A DNA stretch of 64,000 bases from Chryseobacterium luteum (GTDB taxonomy: Bacteria > Bacteroidota > Bacteroidia > Flavobacteriales > Weeksellaceae), in assembly GCF_000737785.1 (NCBI RefSeq), contig NZ_JPRO01000013.1, positions 1-64,000 on the forward strand, in the 5' to 3' direction. This document shows positions 1 through 8,197 of the stretch, one piece after another; position 1 is the stretch's first letter, and every line of letters starts with the position of its first letter. The translations under genes were made by a program, and so were the position numbers. The notes beneath the pieces are model-generated. The model made no database searches and was not told the DNA's origin. It saw only the letters and a list, made by a program, of their open reading frames with translations.

Positions 1-459
1 TACGATATGATCGCAAGCTTCAAGGCAAGTCAATTCAATATTCTGGATTTCAGTAATAAGAGAGGATGTTAAGAGTGGGAATCTTACCGGCAATTCTATG
101 GATGTCAACGCATTGACTTCAAAAATCGTTTTGAGATGAGCTTGATTGATCATTCCCAATCCGCTCCAGATATCACGAAACTGTCCAATTCCTTTTTGAT
201 TGGAAAGTGCCGTACAATTGTAGACTTTTTCAGAAAAAAGCTGGGCTCTTTCCAGATAATTTTGAGATTCGTCTTCATAGAAAAAAGGATAGATTTCTAC
301 ATTTTCCGCAAGCTTGGGATCTAGGGCAGAATTACCTTTCAGACAGTACACATCTACTTTATCCGCAATTTCGGATAGAGCCTGCAAACTATGGCTGATG
401 TGTGTAGACGCACCTTTGCTGGTGGGGAAAGCATCAAAACTGGCGTAGTAGGATTTCAT
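1..459 (-). CDS. Glycosyltransferase family 4-like protein, N-terminal part (runs off the left edge)
   Basis: An open frame of 153 codons reads from an ATG at 459 on the minus strand to the window edge without a stop. The protein begins MKSYYASFDAFPTSKGAST, which looks like the N-terminal Rossmann fold of GT4-type glycosyltransferases: a first strand followed by a small-residue loop (PTSKGAS) that normally holds the acceptor side of the active site. The donor-binding C-terminal half lies outside the window. It starts 9 bp after the lemA stop, so the two are probably co-transcribed. The family is inferred from the N-terminus alone and the substrate is unknown. A function in cell-surface polysaccharide or lipid glycosylation would be usual, but is inference. 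Confidence 0.7.
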   Translation of the reverse strand, partial: MKSYYASFDAFPTSKGASTHISHSLQALSEIADKVDVYCLKGNSALDPKLAENVEIYPFFYEDESQNYLERAQLFSEKVYNCTALSNQKGIGQFRDIWSGLGMINQAHLKTIFEVNALTSIELPVRFPLLTSSLITEIQNIELTCLEACDHIV

Positions 460-468
460 TCTTCGAAG

Positions 469-1023
469 TTAGAAATTAACTTTCGTTACCTCGCGCTCAC
501 TCGCATTTTGAATTTCAAAAAATTCCGCTTTCTCAAATTTAAAAGCGTTGGCGATTACGTTGGAAGGGAAGACATCAATAGCAACATTATTCTCCTTTAC
601 CGTGCCGTTGTAGTATCTTCTCGCCATCTCGATATCATCTTCAAGGGCGTTCAAATCCTCCTGGAGAGAGATGAAATTACTGTTGGCTTTCAGGTCCGGA
701 TAGTTTTCTGCCACCGCAAATAGGTTTATCATTGCATTTTGCATAGTAGATTCCGCTGCGCCCAGTTCTTTTGCAGACTGCGCTTTGCCGGAAAGATTTC
801 TGGCTTCTACTACATTTTGCAAAACCGACGATTCGTGTGATGCATAACCTTTTACTGTTTCTACAAGATTGGGAATCAGGTCATTCCTCTTTTTCAGAAA
901 CACGTCTATCGAGCTCCACCCTTCCTGCACGTTGACCTTTTTACTTACCAATCCGTTGTAAACCGAGATCGCCCAAATAATAGTAATAGCCAAAATAGCA
1001 ACGATAATTCCGACTGTAATCAT
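469..1023 (-). CDS. LemA family protein
   Basis: 184 residues. One N-terminal membrane segment (about residues 3-22) is followed by the LemA helical domain: the SVYNGLVSKKVNVQEGWSS, RNDLIPNLVETVKGYASHE and FNSxV-like region (AIDVFPSNVIANAF) are the family hallmarks. The length is typical. LemA proteins sit in the inner membrane with the helical part outside; their biochemical role is not established. In many bacteria lemA is followed by TPM-domain genes, but here a glycosyltransferase follows. Family assignment is confident, function is not. Confidence 0.93.
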   Translation of the reverse strand: MITVGIIVAILAITIIWAISVYNGLVSKKVNVQEGWSSIDVFLKKRNDLIPNLVETVKGYASHESSVLQNVVEARNLSGKAQSAKELGAAESTMQNAMINLFAVAENYPDLKANSNFISLQEDLNALEDDIEMARRYYNGTVKENNVAIDVFPSNVIANAFKFEKAEFFEIQNASEREVTKVNF

Positions 1024-1511
1024 TATTTATTTTTTTTTACAAGTTAAAAAAAATACCAAAAGGAAAGGGAAAAATGTTGGAAAATTCTTTCAACCTATAA
1101 GATTTTATCAGGATTCTGACATTGAGCTATTATTTAGAGGCAATTAGTTTCAACTTCTTTTCACCATTCCAACCCGCTATCCAATTTGATTCCCGAAACT
1201 TCGGGAGATGCCGTTCCTGTCAATAGAATTCCATCGGCCCAACTTTGCAAAAAATCCAAAATTTGTTATTCAATCTTAATCTTGTTGTTTCAAATTTCCA
1301 ACCATTTTTTTTAAATGATCTTTATTCAAGAAATATTTGTCCAATATTCAAATCTGTTGCACTGAACACTTATGTAATATGTCTAACTGCTAAACATACA
1401 AATGGTAAAAACATTTTTTCTTGGTTATTAATTTCAGTTACGGTTTCGTGCCTTTTGTGAAACTATCTGCTTTAGCTATTCTTTTTTTGTATCGTTATTT
1501 CAGGACTAGAC

Positions 1512-1575
1512 ATTTTAAGCATTAAAAACAATCGAAGCTGACCTAGTTGATCTTTAGTTTGCTTTGATTGTCTTT
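1512..1575 (+). repeat. Dispersed 64-bp imperfect palindrome, copy A
   Basis: Matches 10197-10260 at about 53 of 64 positions with no gaps, in the same orientation. The core starts CAATCGAAGC and ends GCTTTGATTG, which are near-perfect inverted repeats, so the element can fold into a hairpin. Copies A and B bracket the 8.6-kb segment holding the PIG-L, symporter, SMR, isochorismatase and pirin genes. Confidence 0.7.
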
Positions 1576-1647
1576 TACCTTCACACAAAGATTTTACGAA
1601 GAATATAATAGAATGTTTGGAGTTGCTAAGTGCTTTTTCTTTTAAGG

Positions 1648-1677
1648 TTGAAAGAAAAAACGATTTACTTATATTTG
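1648..1677 (+). promoter_or_regulatory. Bacteroidota-type promoter of the PIG-L operon
   Basis: TTG at 1648-1650 and TATATTTG at 1670-1677 are 19 bp apart, matching the Bacteroidota -33 (TTTG) / -7 (TAnnTTTG) consensus. Transcription would start near 1684, 12-13 nt before the ATG at 1697. Confidence 0.6.
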
Positions 1678-1696
1678 CCTCGTAAAGCAAATTTAA

Positions 1697-4201
1697 ATGT
1701 TCAAAAAAGTAAGCACTGTATTTATTCTTGGCTTTTATACGGTTTTTTGTTCGGCCCAGCAGGTCCGGCCCTCCAAATCATCTGAAATTTACCGCGAACT
1801 CAAAACCCTTAAACAACTGCCTAAAGTTCTATACCTTGCGGCTCATCCTGATGATGAAAATACAGGATTGCTCTCTTGGTTAATCAACGACCAAAATGTA
1901 GAAACGGGCTATTTGTCTTTAACCAGAGGCGATGGTGGTCAGAATTTATTAGGCACAGAACAAGGTGCTGCATTGGGTTTAATCAGGACGCATGAGCTTT
2001 TAGAGGCAAGAAAATTAGACGGCGCCCAGCAGTTTTTTACCCGTGCGATTGATTTCGGGTTCTCTAAAAATACGACCGATACCTTTAAACAATGGGATGC
2101 AGACAGCATTACAGCTGATGTAGTTTGGGTCATCCGTAAATTCCGTCCTGATATTATCATTTGTCGTTTTCCTCCTACTGCTGCGGCAGGACACGGACAA
2201 CATGCGGCTTCGGCTGTGGTTGCAGAAAAAGCTTTTAAGCTGGCAGGCGATAAAAATGCTTTTCCAGATCAACTAAAATATGTCAATGTATGGCAGCCAA
2301 AACGTGTATTGTGGAATACTTTCCGATTTGGTGCGGTCAATACGACAGCTGAAAATCAACTGAAAGTTACCGTTGGGCAATATGATGCGCAGTTGGGAAT
2401 GGGTTATGGTGAACTGGCAGGATTAAGCAGAAGTTTACATAAAAGCCAGGGTGCGGGAACACAGTCTGTAGCCGGGATCAGAACTGAATATTTTAGCCAC
2501 GTTCTTGGCGAGCCTGCAAAATCAACACTTTTTGATGGAGTAGCTAAAACCTGGACAAAAGAAGGAAATCCTGATATCGACCAATCTTTAGATAAAATTA
2601 TTTCCTCTTTTAATTTTAATCAACCTGATCTCAGTTTGCCGGCTTTGCTTGTTTTGAGAAAAAATGTGATGGCATTAAAAGATTCAGACCTAAAAAAGGA
2701 TAAAATTACAGCACTCGATAATATTATTTTAAGCTGTGCCGGGTTTATGGGTGAGATAGTGACCAATCAGGCTGAAGCTGTTGCCGGGGACAATTACAAT
2801 TTCAGGTTAAATCTGATTTCAAGAGCTGAAAATCCTGTCGTTTTAGAGAATGTTAAATGGTTAACTCAATCAGAAAGCTTCAACAGAAAACTATCAAATG
2901 ATTCTTTAATTACCATTCAGCATGACATTCAGATTCCTGCTGATGCAGCGCTTACAGAACCTTACTGGTTGGCAAAATCTCCCACGAATTCGGCAACTTT
3001 CTCTGTTCCGAATGATACTTTAATCGGTTTGCCTGAGGCAGAATCACCACTGAATGTTTTGCTTAGTTTAAAAATCGGTTCGGAAAAGTTTCAGGTTAAA
3101 CTTCCTTTATCTTTCAAGAAATTAGATCCGGTACATGGTGATGTGGTCGAAGCTTTGCGCATTGTTCCTGCATTGGAATTGAAATTTACACAACCGCTTT
3201 ATTTGGTCAAAGAAAATGAAGATTTACATTTGAGTTTAAATGTTAAGGTTAATTCCGGCAAAAAATTCACTAATAGTAAAATAAACCTGATGTATAACGG
3301 AGAACAATTAGGCAGTACTGATGTAAATTCGATCACAGGGAAAGATTTTACCATAGATTACGTTATTCCAAAAACTAAGCTTGCCTCAATCAATTCGAGT
3401 CGTTTGCAATTGGATGCAAATTATGTTGCAGATGGAGTAACTTACAATAAAAATAAGGTATTAATTCAGTACCCACATTTACCGTCCTTACAATATTTTG
3501 CGCCTGCAAGTGTAATTGTAATGAAGGGCGATATTCAGGCGAAGGTTAAAAAAGTGGGATATATACAAGGAGCGGGCGATTTTATTCCTGAATTTTTACG
3601 CATTGCAGGTATTCAGGTAGATGTCTTGAAAGACGAAGATTTTTATGGCAACTTAGATGAATCCGGCGGAAGCGGTAGCCAAAACAAGCTGTTGCAATAT
3701 GATGCCATCGTATTTGGTATTCGTGCAAATAACACTGAGAAAAAGTTGGGTCGCTGGATGCCTTTTTTATGGTCTTATGTAAAAGCTGGTGGTAATTTGG
3801 TGATGCAGTATAACACCAATCAGGATACAACTGTTAACCAATTGGGGATGTACAATTTCAGCATTGCCAATAAACGCGTTACCGAAGAAAATGCTGAGGT
3901 TACGTTTTTAAATCCAAATCATAAACTACTGAATTTTCCGAACAAAATTACTACGGATGATTTTAAAGATTGGGTTCAGGAGCGGGGTGCCTATTTCCCT
4001 GATCAATGGGACGCAGCGTACGAACCGCTTTTTGAAATGCACGATACAGGTGAAGAGCCTCTGCAGGGATCAACTTTATATGCCAAATACGGGAAGGGTA
4101 ATTTCATTTATACTCCGTTGTCATTTTTCAGACAGTTGCCTGCAGGAAATGTTGGCGCGGCACGTTTATTTTTAAACTTTTTATCTGCACAGAAAAACTG
4201 A
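1697..4201 (+). CDS. PIG-L family deacetylase (long, secreted)
   Basis: 834 residues with a signal peptide ending near SAQQV. The LmbE/PIG-L zinc hydrolase domain fills about residues 35-250: HPDDE at 50-54 gives the zinc ligands and catalytic Asp, and HGQH at 166-169 is the second metal motif. The family removes N-acetyl groups from sugar conjugates such as GlcNAc or GlcNAc-lipids. The remaining ~580 residues form beta-rich domains ending in a glutamine amidotransferase/ThuA-like fold (roughly 615-830), the architecture of long Bacteroidota PIG-L proteins. It is followed by a 34-residue membrane peptide and a sodium symporter through overlapping start/stop codons, suggesting that the deacetylated product is imported. 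Substrate unknown. Confidence 0.9.
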   Translation: MFKKVSTVFILGFYTVFCSAQQVRPSKSSEIYRELKTLKQLPKVLYLAAHPDDENTGLLSWLINDQNVETGYLSLTRGDGGQNLLGTEQGAALGLIRTHELLEARKLDGAQQFFTRAIDFGFSKNTTDTFKQWDADSITADVVWVIRKFRPDIIICRFPPTAAAGHGQHAASAVVAEKAFKLAGDKNAFPDQLKYVNVWQPKRVLWNTFRFGAVNTTAENQLKVTVGQYDAQLGMGYGELAGLSRSLHKSQGAGTQSVAGIRTEYFSHVLGEPAKSTLFDGVAKTWTKEGNPDIDQSLDKIISSFNFNQPDLSLPALLVLRKNVMALKDSDLKKDKITALDNIILSCAGFMGEIVTNQAEAVAGDNYNFRLNLISRAENPVVLENVKWLTQSESFNRKLSNDSLITIQHDIQIPADAALTEPYWLAKSPTNSATFSVPNDTLIGLPEAESPLNVLLSLKIGSEKFQVKLPLSFKKLDPVHGDVVEALRIVPALELKFTQPLYLVKENEDLHLSLNVKVNSGKKFTNSKINLMYNGEQLGSTDVNSITGKDFTIDYVIPKTKLASINSSRLQLDANYVADGVTYNKNKVLIQYPHLPSLQYFAPASVIVMKGDIQAKVKKVGYIQGAGDFIPEFLRIAGIQVDVLKDEDFYGNLDESGGSGSQNKLLQYDAIVFGIRANNTEKKLGRWMPFLWSYVKAGGNLVMQYNTNQDTTVNQLGMYNFSIANKRVTEENAEVTFLNPNHKLLNFPNKITTDDFKDWVQERGAYFPDQWDAAYEPLFEMHDTGEEPLQGSTLYAKYGKGNFIYTPLSFFRQLPAGNVGAARLFLNFLSAQKN

Positions 4202-4305
4202 TGAACAATCAATTTAAAAACTGGAATACCTGGTACATATTATTGGCGATTGCATTGGTCGTACAGATCGCATTTTATTATTTGTTTACTAAATTCTGGG
4301 CATGA
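4201..4305 (+). CDS. 34-residue single-span membrane peptide
   Basis: ATG at 4201 overlaps the PIG-L stop (TGATG), and the TGA at 4303-4305 overlaps the symporter ATG at 4302 (ATGA). The peptide starts MNNQFKNWNTWYI and ends TKFWA, with one hydrophobic span at about residues 12-29. Both overlaps favour translational coupling, so the frame is very likely translated. I do not recognise a family. Its position directly before a sodium:solute symporter suggests a small accessory subunit, comparable in idea to the small subunits of some other SSS transporters. That function is inference. Confidence 0.72.
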   Translation: MNNQFKNWNTWYILLAIALVVQIAFYYLFTKFWA

Positions 4306-5993
4306 GCAATATAGATTGGACAGTTCTTATTTTTACACTGGTTGCAGTGGTTGTTTATGGCGTATTCATCGGTCGTGGCCAAAAAAGCAACGAATCATAT
4401 CTGAAAGCAGATAATAAAATGCCCTGGTATATTGTGCTTATAGGTATTATGGCTACGCAGGCAAGTGCTATTACATTTCTTTCAGCACCGGGCCAGGCTT
4501 ATACAGACGGTATGCGTTTCGTTCAGTATTACTTTGGTTTGCCTTTGGCGATGATTGTTATCTGTATCACTTTCATCCCGATTTTTCAACGCTTAAATGT
4601 TTATACAGCCTACGAATATTTGGAAAACCGTTTTGATAAAAAAACAAGGGTGCTCACTTCAATGCTTTTTCTTTTTTCCAGAGGCTTATCAACAGGAATC
4701 AGCATTTACGCTCCGAGTATCATCTTGTCAAGCGTTTTAAACTGGAATATTTACTTAACCAATGTTTTAACAGGTGGAATTCTGATGATTTATACTTATG
4801 TTGGTGGTGCAAAAGCGATCGCTCACACCCAAAAACTACAGTTTCTTATTATTCTAGGAACAATGGCTTTTGCAGGTTATCTGCTTATCCAGAATATGCC
4901 GAATGGAATTGGTTTTAAGGATGCGCTTTATCTGGCCGGAAAATCCGGAAAGCTCAATGTCATCACGACAGAATTCGATTGGAAAGATAAATATAATATC
5001 TGGAGCGGGCTCATTGGCGGTTTTTTTCTGGCACTTTCTTACTTCGGGACTGACCAGAGCCAGGTAGGAAGGTATATTACAGCGAAAGACAATACCAATG
5101 CAAAAATGGGCTTGCTGTTGAACGGATTGGTTAAAATTCCGATGCAGTTTGCTATTCTCCTGATCGGTGCTTTGCTTTTTGCTTTCTTTTCTCTAAAACC
5201 GGCTCCGATTTATTTTAACGAACGTTCTTATCAACATTTAAAGGAAACACAACCTGAACAGGCTGCGGTATTTGAAAAAGAGCATCAGAATCTGCAAATA
5301 AAATTTAACGCAGAATCGAAAGAAATTCTACAATTGAAAGAAACTCAATCTCCTCAACTTAACAAAACAATTCAGGATTTTAAAAATACACAAACTCAGG
5401 TGAAAGCACTTCACGGCAGGGTAGAGGAAGCCATCAATAATTCAAAATACAATGCAGAGAAAACGGATACCAATTATATTTTCCTGTATTTCGTAAAAAA
5501 CACCTTGCCTGTAGGGATGATCGGTTTACTGTTTGCCGTCATTTTTCTGGCCAGCTGGGGTTCAATTTCCGCAGCGCTGAATTCCCTTGCCGCCTGCTCA
5601 TTAAAGGATGTTCATTTGATATTTAAAAAGGAAATTCCTGATGACGCAACCGAATTGAAGTATAGTCGCTTACACACTTTAGCCTGGGGTATTTTCTCAA
5701 TCGGCGTAGCGATGTTTGCAACCCAGATGGGTTCCCTAATCGAAGCGGTCAATGTATTAGGTTCTCTTTTCTACGGTCCCATATTGGGAATTTTTCTTGT
5801 CGCTTTTTACTATAAAAAAATTACCGGTTCAAATGTATTTGTTTCGGCAATTTTATCAGAAATTATGGTGATTGCCATTTACAATTTCGATATCGTTTCT
5901 TTTCTTTGGCTCAACGTAATTGGGGCAGCAGCAGTCATTATATTTTCTGCAATCGGGTTATTGTTTTATAAGCAGAAAGCAGTAAATTCGTAA
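4302..5993 (+). CDS. Sodium:solute symporter (SSS family)
   Basis: 563 residues, about 13 hydrophobic spans. The N-terminal half has the SSS core with GIMATQASAITFLSAPGQAY (sodium-site helix) and YFGTDQSQVGRY (residues ~245-257), typical of Bacteroidota SSS proteins annotated as sodium/sugar-type transporters. Residues about 300-393 form a hydrophilic, helical, Gln/Glu/Lys-rich insertion between membrane spans, unusual in length. The gene is translationally coupled to the preceding membrane peptide and PIG-L deacetylase, so it probably imports the sugar or amino sugar released by that enzyme. Substrate not determinable from sequence. Confidence 0.9.
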   Translation: MSNIDWTVLIFTLVAVVVYGVFIGRGQKSNESYLKADNKMPWYIVLIGIMATQASAITFLSAPGQAYTDGMRFVQYYFGLPLAMIVICITFIPIFQRLNVYTAYEYLENRFDKKTRVLTSMLFLFSRGLSTGISIYAPSIILSSVLNWNIYLTNVLTGGILMIYTYVGGAKAIAHTQKLQFLIILGTMAFAGYLLIQNMPNGIGFKDALYLAGKSGKLNVITTEFDWKDKYNIWSGLIGGFFLALSYFGTDQSQVGRYITAKDNTNAKMGLLLNGLVKIPMQFAILLIGALLFAFFSLKPAPIYFNERSYQHLKETQPEQAAVFEKEHQNLQIKFNAESKEILQLKETQSPQLNKTIQDFKNTQTQVKALHGRVEEAINNSKYNAEKTDTNYIFLYFVKNTLPVGMIGLLFAVIFLASWGSISAALNSLAACSLKDVHLIFKKEIPDDATELKYSRLHTLAWGIFSIGVAMFATQMGSLIEAVNVLGSLFYGPILGIFLVAFYYKKITGSNVFVSAILSEIMVIAIYNFDIVSFLWLNVIGAAAVIIFSAIGLLFYKQKAVNS

Positions 5994-6025
5994 ACTAACA
6001 AAGTAAACATACAAACAAAAATATT

Positions 6026-6544
6026 ATGAAAACTATCATTAAATCTGCTGTCGTCCTTGTTGCGACAATGACAATCTCCATGAATGCATTTGCACAGGAC
6101 ACTAAAAAACCTGCCAGCCCTCCGGCTACTGCTACAGGAAAAATTAAAGATGCAACCATTACCATAGCCTATAGCAGTCCTTCTGTAAAAGGACGTACCA
6201 TCTGGGGTGGTTTAGAAGCTTATGATAAAGTTTGGCGTGCAGGTGCCAATGAAGCAACTACTTTCGAAACAGATAAAAACATTACCGTTCAGGGTAAACC
6301 GCTGCCTGCAGGTAAATACAGCTTTTTCTTAATCCCTAAAGAGTCCGGAACATGGACTGCGATTTTTAACAAGGAGCCAAAACAATGGGGCGCTTATAAA
6401 TACGAAGAATCTAAGGATGCTTTACGTGTTGATGTTAAAACAAAACCTTTACAGGCAACACAGGAAACTTTAGTTTATAAAGTGAACAGTAACGGATTCA
6501 CAATGGATTGGGATAAAATCTCAGTTCCTGTAGAGATCAAATAA
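6026..6544 (+). CDS. DUF2911 domain-containing secreted protein
   Basis: 172 residues with a clear signal peptide (cleavage after NAFAQ). The rest matches the DUF2911 pattern of Bacteroidota: [30 protein letters not shown] and [12 protein letters not shown]. Function unknown. It lies 32 bp after the symporter and is followed by an intrinsic terminator at 6564-6591, so it is probably the last gene of the PIG-L operon. Confidence 0.9.
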   Translation: MKTIIKSAVVLVATMTISMNAFAQDTKKPASPPATATGKIKDATITIAYSSPSVKGRTIWGGLEAYDKVWRAGANEATTFETDKNITVQGKPLPAGKYSFFLIPKESGTWTAIFNKEPKQWGAYKYEESKDALRVDVKTKPLQATQETLVYKVNSNGFTMDWDKISVPVEIK

Positions 6545-6563
6545 ATTTGAATATTCAGAAATT

Positions 6564-6591
6564 AAAATCCCGTTCATCCGGGATTTTTTTT
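6564..6591 (+). terminator. Intrinsic terminator after the DUF2911 gene
   Basis: Nine-bp stem AAAATCCCG / CGGGATTTT around a 6-nt loop, followed by a T tract. Confidence 0.85.
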
Positions 6592-6772
6592 GTTTAAAAT
6601 TACAGTTTTCATTGTTAGCAAATGTGTGGAGTTGCTAACTTTGTTAGGACACAATTCTTATACTTTTTAACTTTAAGAGTATATAAATTTTGTCTCAAAA
6701 ATAGTTGCAAGTGATCATCAGCAGAGATAAAGCTTCTCTGTTACATAATGGATAGAATAATAAAAAATTAAA

Positions 6773-7104
6773 ATGAAAAACTACTTTTTTTGGTATGTGC
6801 CATTATTTTTGAAAGTTTAGGAACTTCTTTTCTAAAAGCGTCAGAAGGTTTTACCAAGCCTTTGCAAACTTTTGTTTTCGTTGTGGCAATGACCACATCC
6901 TTTTATATGCTTACACTCGCCATTCGAACCATTCCGATTGGTATAGCGTATGCCATTTGGTCTGCAGTAGGTATTGTTGTGATTTCTATAGTCGGATATT
7001 TTCTTTACAAACAAAATTTAGACCTTCCTGCAATCATTGGAATTGGGCTTATTATTGTTGGCGTTATTGTTATTAACGTTTTTTCGAAATCAGCTTCATA
7101 TTAG
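6773..7104 (+). CDS. SMR family multidrug efflux protein, frameshifted at a T run
   Basis: From codon TTG at 6790 the frame encodes an EmrE/QacE-type small multidrug resistance protein: four membrane spans, the conserved membrane Glu in FESLGTSFLKAS, and AIRTIPIGIAYAIWSAVG. The natural start is the ATG at 6773 (MKNYFF), which is out of frame by one base: the T run at 6785-6791 has 7 Ts and 8 would join the frames. The joined protein would be 110 residues, the same length as EmrE. Either the copy is inactive, it slips, or the sequence has an indel error. Proton-coupled export of cationic compounds is the family role. Confidence 0.85.
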
Positions 7105-7122
7105 AACGTTCTAATGTGTTTT
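7097..7122 (+). terminator. Palindromic terminator overlapping the SMR stop codon
   Basis: TTAGAACGTTCTAA at 7101-7114 is a perfect palindrome, extended by flanking pairs to 7097-7118 with one wobble and followed by a T run. It contains the TAG stop of the SMR gene. Confidence 0.6.
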
Positions 7123-7473
7123 TTGAAAATCAATTTATAGCTTTAAAAATTTAATGTCATCTTAAACCCAAGTTATTCATAAAATTGGACGTATTGCAAT
7201 GTTCCAGATTAAGTGTCTGATTGAGTAAAAGCTCCATTTCCGAAAAATTATTTATAAGCGATTTAATTCCAGCTTGTAAAACTTCCACATTTGTATTAAA
7301 AGAACCTGGCATCCAAAATTTACATTTATAAGTGTTCAAATAATCTAAGCTGATTTCTGAAATAGCTAGCAGTTGTTATGGCAGAGTATGATGCTAACAT
7401 CATCGCACTCCATCTAATAATATAAAAAAGACGGAATCTGATGTTGCAACTCTTTTTATCTAGGATTGCAAGT
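7123..7473. other. Intergenic stretch, no supported gene
   Basis: 351 bp. A 60-codon minus-strand frame (7157-7339) has no recognisable domain, signal sequence or ribosome-binding site and is not called. A short hairpin ATGATG-CTAA-CATCAT lies near 7388-7404. Nothing else seen. Confidence 0.5.
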
Positions 7474-8091
7474 TTACTGCTTTCGTAAGCCATTGCTTTT
7501 CATCTTGCTTAAGAATTCAGGAGTGACACCTATATAACCGGCGATGTATTTTTGTGGCAATTTACGCATCAGGTCGGGATATTTGTTAGAGAATTTCCAA
7601 TATCGTTCTTCTGCACTGAGGCTGAGAATTTCCAGCGTGCGTGCCTGAAAATCTATTATTGAACGTTCAGCCAAAATCCGGAAGTACCTTTCGAAGACTG
7701 CACCTGACAACAACAACTTTTCTTTAGTTTCCTTGGTGAAAAATAAAATTTCGGTATCAAATATGGCCTGGATGTTCAGCTCGCTTGGTTTGTCATTGTA
7801 GAAGTTCTGCAAACTTCCTGTCCACCAGCCAGGCGTTGAAAATCCAAGAATGTGCTCTATCCCTCGGTTGTCTGTTATATATGTCCTAAGGCACCCGCTC
7901 AATATAAAGGAACTCATGGCTGCAACTCCACCTTCATGAATAAGATATTGATTTTTTTTAATTTGCTTGTACTCAACCAGGGAATTTAGTGTCAAGATTT
8001 CATCATCGCTCAAACTCACATAGGATTTGATATGGTTTTCGAGTGAGGAAGTGTCATATTTTGGACCTGTCATCTGATTCATTTTGGTCAT
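7474..8091 (-). CDS. Crp/Fnr family transcriptional regulator
   Basis: 205 residues. An N-terminal cyclic-nucleotide-binding-type beta roll (about 25-130; KKNQYLIHEGGVAAMSSFIL, GCLRTYI) is joined by a long helix to a C-terminal DNA-binding helix-turn-helix (PQKYIAGYIGVTPEFLSKM, about 178-198). Bacteroidota proteins of this type usually lack classical cAMP-contact residues, and the effector is unknown. It is divergent from an isochorismatase-like hydrolase and the remains of a pirin gene; in Bacteroidota such regulators commonly sit beside these genes, so it probably controls them. The 106-bp shared promoter region has a 10-bp inverted repeat. Confidence 0.9.
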   Translation of the reverse strand: MTKMNQMTGPKYDTSSLENHIKSYVSLSDDEILTLNSLVEYKQIKKNQYLIHEGGVAAMSSFILSGCLRTYITDNRGIEHILGFSTPGWWTGSLQNFYNDKPSELNIQAIFDTEILFFTKETKEKLLLSGAVFERYFRILAERSIIDFQARTLEILSLSAEERYWKFSNKYPDLMRKLPQKYIAGYIGVTPEFLSKMKSNGLRKQ

Positions 8092-8112
8092 TTCTTAATC
8101 TAGGTTAAGTCA

Positions 8113-8172
8113 ATTTAATAAGGTACATTATTTCGCTTAGGCCTGCGAAGTTCTAATTTTGACTTATTAAAT
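8113..8172. promoter_or_regulatory. Inverted repeat between the divergent crp-like and hydrolase genes
   Basis: ATTTAATAAG at 8113-8122 and its exact complement CTTATTAAAT at 8163-8172 are 40 bp apart in the shared intergenic region. A possible operator for the Crp/Fnr protein; inference from position and symmetry only. Confidence 0.4.
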
Positions 8173-8197
8173 AACTAGAATTTTAAATAACTAATTT

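Larger units (their letters stand above)
1024..1696. other. Intergenic stretch with palindromes and a dispersed repeat
   Basis: 673 bp without a convincing gene. It holds a small perfect hairpin TCCCGAA-AC-TTCGGGA at 1191-1206, a 64-bp repeat at 1512-1575 that recurs near 10.2 kb, and a promoter for the following gene at 1648-1677. The short open frames here have no signal peptide, recognisable domain or conserved composition, and look like noise. Confidence 0.6.

Noticed and set aside
391..723. 110-codon plus-strand frame over lemA
   Set aside because: It is antisense to a clear lemA gene and to the glycosyltransferase start; a shadow frame.
1472..1690. 72-codon minus-strand frame upstream of the PIG-L gene
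   Set aside because: It crosses the dispersed repeat and the PIG-L promoter, and has no recognisable features.
7157..7339. 60-codon minus-strand frame in the gap between the SMR and Crp/Fnr genes
   Set aside because: No domain, signal peptide, ribosome-binding site or promoter; composition looks random.
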